From NCBI GenBank assembly GCA_002479765.1, contig DLOZ01000034.1, positions 44,852 through 63,336 of the forward strand: DNA of 18,485 nucleotides, written 5' to 3'. The number at the start of each line of letters is the position of its first letter. Within the stretch, counting starts at the first letter, position 1. Under the pieces are notes generated by a model, which saw only the letters and a program-made list of their open reading frames with translations, made no database searches and was not told the origin of the DNA. The translations under genes were made by a program, and so were the position numbers. Positions 12,285 to 18,485 of the stretch are shown in pieces. The stretch is from Sphingomonadales bacterium UBA7471 (GTDB taxonomy: Bacteria; Pseudomonadota; Alphaproteobacteria; Sphingomonadales; Sphingomonadaceae).

Positions 12285-15050
12285 CTAGAACTTGAGGCCC
12301 TTGAGCGCAGCCAATTGCAAGGCCAATGCCGACGGCGGCGCACTTGGCTGTGGTGCTGGCGGCGCGCGATCGGGCTTAGCCTTCGGCTTGGCCGACGGGT
12401 GCGGCTTTCGTTCTGCAGCAGCATGCGGCCTGCGCTGTTCGGGCGGACGTGGCTTGGGCAAGCCCACCCAGCGCCAATGTGTCAGCACGACGGGCGCGGT
12501 TTCTTTTGGCGCGGTTTGCTCTGGTGCAACGGCGTCGGCATCGGCGGCAGTCGCTTCAACTGTGGCTTCGGGTTCGGGCGCTGGTGTTGCTTCGACTGGC
12601 GTATTTTCGTCGATCACGGGGGCTTCGTCAGCCACCGCCTCAGGTACAGCCACTGCCTCGGCCGGACGGAAACCGGCGTCGCGCATCAGCGCTTTCAAGC
12701 CGGCCTCGCTGATACCCAGCGAGGTTGCAAATGCCATGTCCATGCCAAAGACATTGTTCTGCCCGCGCGCTTCATGCGCTTTTTTGATCACGCGTTCGGC
12801 CAAATCGATACGCACATATTCATCACCAATCCGGCGATAGCCCGCATTTCTGGCCTCCGACGGGTTCGCGAAATTCCATGTTTTCAAATGCACCGCGCTT
12901 TCGGGTGGCAGCACGGGCATGGCGCGGCTGTCACGTGCGGCAAACAAGGCGGCGCGCCATTTGGCGGCAGCGGGTTTCAACGCGGCGTGGTGATAAATAT
13001 CGAGCGCGCCGAAAACGATACCGCCCTTGCGTGCAGCACCGCGGGCTTCCTTGGGAAGCGCGGCGATGGCGTCGGCAAGATAATGTCGACCCGCAATCCC
13101 GCCTTCATCCGCGAGCCGAACCGCAAGCGCACGAACGTTGCCGTCGACATCAGCTTGCTGGGCCAAGTCGAGCAGTCCGACAATCCCGCCCATCGCCTTT
13201 GCCAGCTGGCTTTCAATCCAGCTTTCCGCGCGCGTGACAATCTCGCGCAGGGCGTCGCCTTCCAATCCGGAAACTGCCTTTACCGGCGTAAATGCAGGTT
13301 GAAGCAGCGTGCGGCCTTTGGTCAATGTGCCCAGAAGGTCATCCTTCCAGAAGATCGAAGGTTTACCCTCCCCATCGGCTGCGAGCGAGAATTCGCTATC
13401 CTCTGCCATAGTTACGTCCTTTGCCTTTTGCCTCAAATGCGCTGCCAGATGTCGTTCTGCGGCAGCCAATAATAATTTACGGTCACCCGCTTTTGCCGCC
13501 GGGTCAACCCGAAAGGCAAATCCTTGTAAAGTCCCAATGTCCTCGCCATCGACAAGAACGCGATTATCCTGCTGGATTTCAACGGGTAACAGCCCGACAT
13601 CGCCAGCGCCTTTGCGCAGCAACATCGATGTGCGTTTGTCGACAAACCGCTGACGCAGTGCATCGTGCAACGCGTCCGATAATTTTTCTTCGAGCGCCCG
13701 CGCGCGTTCGGCCATTGCCGGGGGGTTGGCCAGCCAATCATTGCGGTGCGCGATATAGGTCCATGTCCGCACCGCTGCGATTCGGGCGGACAGCGTGTCG
13801 ACGTCGCCTTGGATATTATCCAGCCGCGCCAGCTCATTTGCGTAGATGCCGTGCGGAATGACGCGCGCGCCCTGCCCCAGATATTGCCACAAGGACGCGA
13901 CAAAGCGGCTATGATGTTCCTCACCCATTTGCCGGAAATCCGGCAAGCAGGCCACTTCCCACAACCGCGCCACATCAACAGGGTGCCGGATCAGCGATTT
14001 TACGTCGGGCATTTCGGCCAAGCGCTTGAGCACCAACAGGTCGATGACTTTGGGCGCGGGTAGCAAGCCCGGACGGTCCGGTTTTTTCTCAAGATCCGCG
14101 ATCAGCGTCGCGATGTCGTTAAATCTTGGCTTTGCCTCGCGCCAAAACAGCCAGTCCAGCCGCGGGAAGCTGTGCCCTTCGATCGCCAGCACGTCTTCGG
14201 GGGTAAACTCGCTGCCTTCGCCTGCGAGCGTGCCAAAGCTTCCGTCCCGTTGGTGTCGTCCGGCCCGCCCCGCAATTTGCGCCATTTCGGCGACGGTCAA
14301 CCGGCGCCGGCGCGAACCGTCAAATTTCGACAGGCTGACAAAGGCGACATGTGCCACATCAAGGTTCAGGCCCATGCCGATGGCATCTGTGGCCACGAGA
14401 TAATCCACCTCGCCCGACTGGAACATCGCCACCTGCGCATTGCGGGTGCGCGGGGACAAAGCGCCCATGACAACCGCCGCACCGCCGCGCATCCGGCGTA
14501 ATGTTTCGGCGACCGCATAGACCTGCTCAATCGAAAACGCGACGATGGCAGAGCGTTTGGGCAGCCGGGACAGCTTCTTCGCGCCGGCATAGCTTAATGT
14601 AGAAAAGCGCGGACGCGAGATGATCTCCGCATCGGGCAGCAGCGACCGGATAATCGGGCGCAGGCTTTCCGAACCCAAGATCATCGTCTCCTCACGCCCG
14701 CGGGCATGCAAGATGCGGTCTGTAAAAATATGCCCGCGTTCGGGGTCCGCCCCCAATTGCGCTTCGTCAATTGCGACGAAGGCAAATTCCTTGTGGATCG
14801 GCATGCTTTCAACGGTGCAGCAATACCAGCGCGCCTGTGGCGGCTCGATCCGCTCCTCGCCTGTAATCAGCGCGACATTTTGCGCGCCCTTAATCGCCAC
14901 CAGCCGGTCATAGATTTCCCGCGCCAGCAACCGCAATGGAAAGCCGATCATCCCACTCGAATGGGCACACATCCGCTCCACAGCGAGATGGGTCTTGCCG
15001 GTGTTCGTTGGACCTAAAATGGCCGTGAGGGCGGAACGGACTGGAGGCAA
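12285..15050 (-). CDS. Suv3-like superfamily 2 RNA helicase
   Basis: A 921-residue helicase of the type related to mitochondrial SUV3 (degradosome helicase). Motifs are Walker A GPTNTGKT (13-20), motif II DEAQ (95-98), motif III-like LGSES (125-129), TDAIGMGLNL (221-230) and motif VI QIAGRAGR (258-265). An alpha-helical middle part follows to about 800. The tail is unusual: an acidic, Ala/Pro/Glu-rich stretch (about 802-850), a short aromatic patch HWRWVGLP (about 858-865), then a basic Lys/Arg/Pro segment (about 866-900). Its likely role is RNA unwinding in RNA turnover or ribosome-linked work; this is by homology only. The start is a TTG with no good ribosome binding site, 4 nt after the stop of the flavoprotein gene, so translation is probably coupled. 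Large open frames on the opposite strand here are shadows. Confidence 0.9.
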   Translation of the reverse strand: MPPVRSALTAILGPTNTGKTHLAVERMCAHSSGMIGFPLRLLAREIYDRLVAIKGAQNVALITGEERIEPPQARWYCCTVESMPIHKEFAFVAIDEAQLGADPERGHIFTDRILHARGREETMILGSESLRPIIRSLLPDAEIISRPRFSTLSYAGAKKLSRLPKRSAIVAFSIEQVYAVAETLRRMRGGAAVVMGALSPRTRNAQVAMFQSGEVDYLVATDAIGMGLNLDVAHVAFVSLSKFDGSRRRRLTVAEMAQIAGRAGRHQRDGSFGTLAGEGSEFTPEDVLAIEGHSFPRLDWLFWREAKPRFNDIATLIADLEKKPDRPGLLPAPKVIDLLVLKRLAEMPDVKSLIRHPVDVARLWEVACLPDFRQMGEEHHSRFVASLWQYLGQGARVIPHGIYANELARLDNIQGDVDTLSARIAAVRTWTYIAHRNDWLANPPAMAERARALEEKLSDALHDALRQRFVDKRTSMLLRKGAGDVGLLPVEIQQDNRVLVDGEDIGTLQGFAFRVDPAAKAGDRKLLLAAAERHLAAHLRQKAKDVTMAEDSEFSLAADGEGKPSIFWKDDLLGTLTKGRTLLQPAFTPVKAVSGLEGDALREIVTRAESWIESQLAKAMGGIVGLLDLAQQADVDGNVRALAVRLADEGGIAGRHYLADAIAALPKEARGAARKGGIVFGALDIYHHAALKPAAAKWRAALFAARDSRAMPVLPPESAVHLKTWNFANPSEARNAGYRRIGDEYVRIDLAERVIKKAHEARGQNNVFGMDMAFATSLGISEAGLKALMRDAGFRPAEAVAVPEAVADEAPVIDENTPVEATPAPEPEATVEATAADADAVAPEQTAPKETAPVVLTHWRWVGLPKPRPPEQRRPHAAAERKPHPSAKPKAKPDRAPPAPQPSAPPSALALQLAALKGLKF

Positions 15051-15054
15051 AAGT

Positions 15055-16290
15055 TTAGGTGGCTGTCAATTCTGCGGCGAGTTCTTTCAAGGGAACGTCG
15101 GTGTTTGCCAATTGTTCAGGCGAAGGCGACAAGCCCTCTGTCACAAAGGCGCGGCCTTGAACATAATCCTTGGTGGCGTTCACACAATCGAGGGCGATAA
15201 CACGGCCCGATTTCAAATAGATGAGCGAAAAGCTGCGTGCGTCCAAATCGCCGCGCAGCACCGTGGCGTCATAGCCCGCGCTGATGCCAACGGTTTGCAG
15301 CCTTAAGTCATATTGGTTTGACCAAAACCACGGCACCGCATGATATTCGGTCAACGCACCCGTCAGGCTTTTCGCCACCGCATTGGCCATGTCATTGGCA
15401 TTCTGCACCGATTCCACGCGCATGATATTGCCGCCGGCAAAGCTGTTGGCATGGGCAGCGCAGTCCCCAATGGCGAAGATATCGGGCAAGGACGTCCGGC
15501 AATAAGCGTCAACGTCAACGCCTGCGCCGCCAACGGCACCCGCCGTCAACAAAGGCGCAACCGACGGGATGATACCAATGCCAACGATAACCATTTGCGC
15601 AGGGATAACTTCTCCATCGGCCAAACGCACGCCGGTGGCGACGTCGTCGCCTTCAATCGCCGCAATGCCGACGTTTAGACGCAGATCGACGCCATGGCTG
15701 CGATGTTCGGATTCATAAAAGCGCGACAGCGGTTCGCCAGCGACCCGCGCAAGCACGCGATCCATCGCCTCCAGCACCGTCACTTTCTTACCCATTTTGC
15801 GCAGCACCGCTGCGGCCTCAAGCCCGATATAGCCGCCGCCGACAATCACAACGTCCGCGACATCATCCAGGCCTTCGACCATGTGATCCACATCGGCCCG
15901 AGTCCTGACAACATGCACACCGCGTAGGTTGCCCCCGGTGACCGGCAATTGCCGTGGGTCGCCGCCTGTGGCCCAGATCATATGGCCATAAGTGATGACC
16001 GCCCCGTCAGAAGTCGTGACGGAATGCGCGGCGGCATCCACCGTCTCCACCCGTTGGCCAAGCAGCATATCCACCGAACGCTCCGCCCAAAACGCAGCAG
16101 GCCGGATCATGATGCGTTCAAACGGCTTGTCGCCCGCAAAATAGTCCTTGGACAATGGTGGCCGCTCATAAGGATATTCAGGTTCGGCATTGACGATAGC
16201 GATACTGCCTTCGAATTTTGCCTGCCGCAATGCGATGGCCGCTTGCGCGCCGCCATGGCCGCCACCGACGATGAGAATGTCATAATGCAT
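15055..16290 (-). CDS. FAD-dependent ferredoxin-reductase-like oxidoreductase
   Basis: A 411-residue pyridine nucleotide-disulfide family flavoprotein of the putidaredoxin/rhodocoxin-reductase type. It shows an N-terminal FAD dinucleotide-binding motif (V8-GGGHGG, with the ERPPLSKDY segment at 42-50), a central NAD(P)H motif VIVGGGYIGLEAA (148-160) with E174 at the end of the second strand suggesting NADH, and the second FAD motif SLPDIFAIGDCA (267-278). No redox-active CxxC pair is present, which excludes thioredoxin or glutathione reductase types. It would pass electrons from NADH to a ferredoxin that feeds, for instance, a cytochrome P450 or dioxygenase; none is next to it. It is the first gene of the minus-strand set, followed 4 nt later by the helicase. 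The ribosome binding site is weak. Confidence 0.88.
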   Translation of the reverse strand: MHYDILIVGGGHGGAQAAIALRQAKFEGSIAIVNAEPEYPYERPPLSKDYFAGDKPFERIMIRPAAFWAERSVDMLLGQRVETVDAAAHSVTTSDGAVITYGHMIWATGGDPRQLPVTGGNLRGVHVVRTRADVDHMVEGLDDVADVVIVGGGYIGLEAAAVLRKMGKKVTVLEAMDRVLARVAGEPLSRFYESEHRSHGVDLRLNVGIAAIEGDDVATGVRLADGEVIPAQMVIVGIGIIPSVAPLLTAGAVGGAGVDVDAYCRTSLPDIFAIGDCAAHANSFAGGNIMRVESVQNANDMANAVAKSLTGALTEYHAVPWFWSNQYDLRLQTVGISAGYDATVLRGDLDARSFSLIYLKSGRVIALDCVNATKDYVQGRAFVTEGLSPSPEQLANTDVPLKELAAELTAT

Positions 16291-16388
16291 CGTTCAAGAT
16301 TCGCTCATTAAGAAAATGTCAAAACTGCGGTAAGCAAAAGGTCAGCAACTGGCTAGTCCCATGCTTGCGGCACTATCAAATAAATGGC

Positions 16389-16393
16389 AGAGG
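16389..16393 (+). promoter_or_regulatory. Ribosome binding site fixing the acyl-CoA dehydrogenase start
   Basis: AGAGG lies 6 nt before the ATG at 16400. The in-frame ATGs at 16361 and 16394 lack a suitably placed site, so 16400 is preferred. Confidence 0.6.
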
Positions 16394-16399
16394 ATGGCG

Positions 16400-17554
16400 A
16401 TGACTTTAGACTTTGCCCTCGGCGAAAATGCCGACATGATCCGCGATACAACGCACCGCTTTGCGACCGATAAAATCGCGCCCTTGGCCACCAAAATCGA
16501 TGCCGATGACTGGTTTCCGCGGGAAGAATTATGGCCAGCCATGGGGGCGCTTGGGCTTCACGGCATGACGGTTGCACAGGAAGATGGCGGCCTTGGCCTT
16601 GGCTATTTGGAACATGTTGTCGCCGTTGAGGAGGTCAGCCGGGCGTCTGCATCCATCGGGCTGTCTTATGGCGCGCACTCCAATCTGTGCGTCAACCAGA
16701 TCGCGCGTTGGGCCTCGCCCGAGCAAAAGGCGAAATATTTACCCAAGCTGATTTCGGGCGAACATGTCGGCAGTTTGGCGATGTCCGAAACCGGCGCAGG
16801 TTCGGACGTTGTGTCGATGAAACTGAAGGCCGAAGCGGTTCAGGGCGGTTACATATTGAACGGCACGAAATTCTGGATCACCAACGCGCCTTATGCGGAC
16901 ACATTGGTTGTCTATGCCAAGACCGCGCCTGAGGCTGCATCGCGCGGCATCACCGCCTTTTTGATCGAGAAAGGCATGGAAGGCTTTTCCATCGGCCAGA
17001 AAATCGACAAGGTCGGGATGCGCGGATCGCCGACGGCGGAACTGGTGTTCAACGACTGTTTCGTATCCGAAGAACAGATGATGGGCCCATTGCATGGCGG
17101 CGTTGGCGTGTTGATGTCGGGTCTGGATTATGAGCGCGTTGTTCTCGCCGGGCTTCAACTTGGCGTGATGCAAGCCTGCCTTGACGTCGTCTTGCCTTAT
17201 GTCCGCGAACGCAAGCAGTTCGGCAAACCCATCGGCAGTTTCCAACTGATGCAGGCGAAGATTGCCGACATGTATGTCGCGCTCAATTCTGCCCGCAGCT
17301 ATGTCTACAATGTCGCGCGCGCATGTGACGCGGGCCAGACCACCCGCTTTGACGCAGCAGGCGCAATATTGTTGGCGAGTGAAAGCGCCGTGAAGGTCGC
17401 CGGCGAGGCCATTCAGGCATTGGGCGGCGCTGGCTATACCAAGGATTGGCCGGTCGAGCGTTATTGGCGCGATGCCAAATTGCTCGACATTGGTGCAGGA
17501 ACAAATGAAATCCGCCGGATGTTGATTGGCCGGGAGCTGATCGGAGCGGCATAA
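16400..17554 (+). CDS. ivd: Isovaleryl-CoA dehydrogenase (acyl-CoA dehydrogenase family)
   Basis: FAD enzyme that oxidises isovaleryl-CoA to 3-methylcrotonyl-CoA in leucine breakdown. The 384-residue protein has the FAD/substrate motifs of acyl-CoA dehydrogenases: SLAMSETGAGSDVVSMKLKA (125-144), GTKFWITNA (155-163), the RKQFGKPIGSFQLMQAKIADM segment, and IQALGGAGYTKDWPVERYWRDAK near the end. The likely catalytic base is E245 in SGLDYERVVLAG, which is where isovaleryl-CoA dehydrogenases have it (SGLDLERLVLAG in the human enzyme) and different from the usual position in medium-chain enzymes. This makes isovaleryl-CoA the best substrate guess. The start begins MTLDFALGENADMIRD. No other leucine pathway gene is adjacent; the next gene is a C26 hydrolase 27 nt downstream. 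Confidence 0.9.
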   Translation: MTLDFALGENADMIRDTTHRFATDKIAPLATKIDADDWFPREELWPAMGALGLHGMTVAQEDGGLGLGYLEHVVAVEEVSRASASIGLSYGAHSNLCVNQIARWASPEQKAKYLPKLISGEHVGSLAMSETGAGSDVVSMKLKAEAVQGGYILNGTKFWITNAPYADTLVVYAKTAPEAASRGITAFLIEKGMEGFSIGQKIDKVGMRGSPTAELVFNDCFVSEEQMMGPLHGGVGVLMSGLDYERVVLAGLQLGVMQACLDVVLPYVRERKQFGKPIGSFQLMQAKIADMYVALNSARSYVYNVARACDAGQTTRFDAAGAILLASESAVKVAGEAIQALGGAGYTKDWPVERYWRDAKLLDIGAGTNEIRRMLIGRELIGAA

Positions 17555-17581
17555 GCAAAAGATAACGCAGGAGTAAGCAGA

Positions 17582-18316
17582 ATGAGCCGTCCGGTATTGG
17601 GTGTCATCGCGTGTAACCGCATGGTCGGCAGCGAAGTCGCCCAAGCCGTGATGAACCGCTATATCCGCGCGGCCATGACCTATGCCGATGTCGCGGCGTT
17701 AATCATCCCTTCATTGCCCGACCTAATGACCGCCGCCGAAGTCGCGCCACGGATAGACGGCATATTGTTGACCGGCAGCCCGTCAAATGTCGCGACGCGG
17801 CTTTATGGAGAGGAAGGCGGCGATGGTCCCTTTGACGACGGCCGCGACGAGATTGCGATGTCGATGGTCGACCGCATGATTGACGCGCGCAAGCCCGTCT
17901 TTGGCATTTGCCGCGGTTTTCAGGAAATCAACGTCGCCTTAGGCGGAACGTTGCGCCGTGACACGAGCGCGAACGATACGCTCATCCGCCATCATGCACC
18001 CGATGATGTCGATTTCGACGCCATGTTCGACCATCGCCATCCGGTTGAACTTGCCGACGGGGGCATGCTGTCCACTGCCTATGCCAAAGGCGCGTTGGAC
18101 GTAAACTCGGTGCATTTTCAAGGCATCGGCACACTCGCCGATGGTCTGATGGTGGAGGCGCGCGCACCCGATGGACTTATCGAGGCCTATAGCGCCCGAC
18201 CCAATGGCGCCCCCTTGCTGGCGGTCCAATGGCACCCCGAATGGGGCACGGAAAATGACGCGGATTCGCAAACCTATTTCCACCTTTTGGGAAAGGCGTT
18301 AAGGGGCAATTTGTGA
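17582..18316 (+). CDS. Class I glutamine amidotransferase-like hydrolase (peptidase C26)
   Basis: A 244-residue protein of the gamma-glutamyl-gamma-aminobutyrate hydrolase (PuuD-like) family. The catalytic triad is visible: nucleophile C110 in PVFGICRGFQEIN (105-117) and H218 and E220 in LLAVQWHPEWGTE (212-224). The oxyanion-side glycine motif LLTGSPSNV (62-70) is also present. The family cuts gamma-glutamyl bonds, as PuuD does in putrescine breakdown, but no other Puu gene is seen here and the true substrate is unknown. AGGAG lies 8 nt before the ATG, and the gene starts 27 nt after ivd, so the two are probably co-transcribed. Confidence 0.87.
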   Translation: MSRPVLGVIACNRMVGSEVAQAVMNRYIRAAMTYADVAALIIPSLPDLMTAAEVAPRIDGILLTGSPSNVATRLYGEEGGDGPFDDGRDEIAMSMVDRMIDARKPVFGICRGFQEINVALGGTLRRDTSANDTLIRHHAPDDVDFDAMFDHRHPVELADGGMLSTAYAKGALDVNSVHFQGIGTLADGLMVEARAPDGLIEAYSARPNGAPLLAVQWHPEWGTENDADSQTYFHLLGKALRGNL

Positions 18317-18353
18317 ACAGAACCGTGACCCGTTATAACCGCTATCAAGCACG

Positions 18354-18396
18354 GATAGGCTTTTCGCCCTGAATTGCATTCGGGCGCTGCCCTATC
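18354..18396. repeat. Imperfect inverted repeat in the intergenic gap
   Basis: An outer pair gatagg (18354-18359) with cctatc (18391-18396) encloses an inner pair cgccc (18365-18369) with gggcg (18382-18386). It starts 38 nt after the C26 hydrolase stop and has no T tract, so terminator function is unproven. Confidence 0.4.
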
Positions 18397-18398
18397 GC

Positions 18399-18422
18399 TC
18401 CCCTCCCGCAAGCGGGAGGGGA
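18399..18422. repeat. Perfect GC-rich palindrome, possible dispersed element
   Basis: tcccctcccgc (18399-18409) pairs perfectly with gcgggagggga (18412-18422) around an AA loop, an 11-bp stem. It lies between convergent genes. Sequences of this kind recur between genes in sphingomonad genomes in my recollection, so it may be a dispersed repeat; it could also help end transcription, though no T tract follows on either strand. Confidence 0.5.
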
Positions 18423-18430
18423 AAGTGACA

Positions 18431-18485
18431 TTACGCCTCTTCAGCCATCTTCTTGGCCTTTTCGACCACCTGATCGATCCCGCCG
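18431..18485 (-). CDS. C-terminal fragment of an unidentified gene, cut by window edge
   Basis: The minus strand reads from the window end GGIDQVVEKAKKMAEEA and then TAA (18433-18431). The end is helical and lysine/glutamate-rich. Seventeen residues are too few to name a protein; the start lies beyond the window. Confidence 0.5.
   Translation of the reverse strand, partial: GGIDQVVEKAKKMAEEA

Noticed and set aside
12189..13472. 427-codon open frame on the plus strand opposite the helicase
   Set aside because: It is a shadow of the helicase gene: low-complexity, Gly/Arg/Cys-rich translation, no recognisable domain, and the opposite strand carries clear helicase motifs throughout. Other plus-strand frames between 12292 and 15017 are rejected for the same reason.
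15055..16290. Flavoprotein as thioredoxin reductase, glutathione reductase or mercuric reductase
   Set aside because: There is no CxxC or CxxxxC redox pair; the motifs fit the ferredoxin-reductase-like group.
16739..17644. 301-codon open frame on the minus strand opposite ivd
   Set aside because: It is antisense to a strongly conserved acyl-CoA dehydrogenase and shows no domain.
1..18485. CRISPR array, toxin-antitoxin pair, prophage or defence cassette
   Set aside because: No regularly spaced repeats, no paired small genes of those families and no transposase, integrase or nuclease signatures were found on either strand.

Overview
This window looks like a chromosomal housekeeping segment of an alphaproteobacterium, most likely a sphingomonad (Sphingopyxis/Sphingorhabdus-like). 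The reasons are the moderately GC-rich coding sequence, tRNA genes with encoded CCA, a class II DAHP synthase, a three-gene petABC bc1 operon, an alphaproteobacterial Suv3-type RNA helicase followed by an S4 protein and the seven-iron ferredoxin FdxA, and short divergent and convergent operons. The family calls rest on motifs read by eye; no database search was possible.

Layout. Positions 1-50 are the 3' part of a tRNA-Gln(UUG). An orphan OmpR-type response regulator (222-917) follows a TGTAAA direct repeat and converges on a class II DAHP synthase (977-2350, minus; shikimate pathway entry). Divergent from that lies petA-petB-petC (2636-5481; Rieske protein, cytochrome b, cytochrome c1), closed by a strong intrinsic terminator. 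Next come tRNA-Gly(UCC) (5603-5676) and a secreted five-loop EF-hand protein (5815-6390). The cluster trmL-hemF-GNAT (6575-8529) has a 4-nt trmL/hemF overlap. Its last gene runs 56 bp into a convergent multi-pass membrane protein (8474-9217, minus). lipB, a small lipoprotein and an Old Yellow Enzyme family oxidoreductase (9300-11578, plus) are packed as one operon and meet fdxA tail to tail.

The minus-strand block 11575-16290 contains, in transcription order, a ferredoxin-reductase-like flavoprotein, the Suv3-like helicase, the S4 protein and fdxA (probably with its own promoter). On the plus strand, isovaleryl-CoA dehydrogenase (16400-17554) and a class I glutamine-amidotransferase-like C26 hydrolase (17582-18316) follow. 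A perfect palindrome and the last codons of an unidentified minus-strand gene fill the right edge.

How the genes work together. bc1 complex, coproporphyrinogen oxidase (heme supply), lipB (lipoylation of 2-oxoacid dehydrogenases) and isovaleryl-CoA dehydrogenase all belong to aerobic energy metabolism, but only adjacency links most of them. There is no CRISPR array, transposase, integrase, phage gene or recognisable defence cassette. The points most worth a second look are the helicase and S4 reading frames separated by a single in-frame TAG, the redox genes that bracket that pair, the lysine/alanine-rich extension on the Rieske protein with a 15-bp tandem duplication, and the uncharacterised lipoprotein coupled to the Old Yellow Enzyme gene. 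I see no clear case for a wholly new system.
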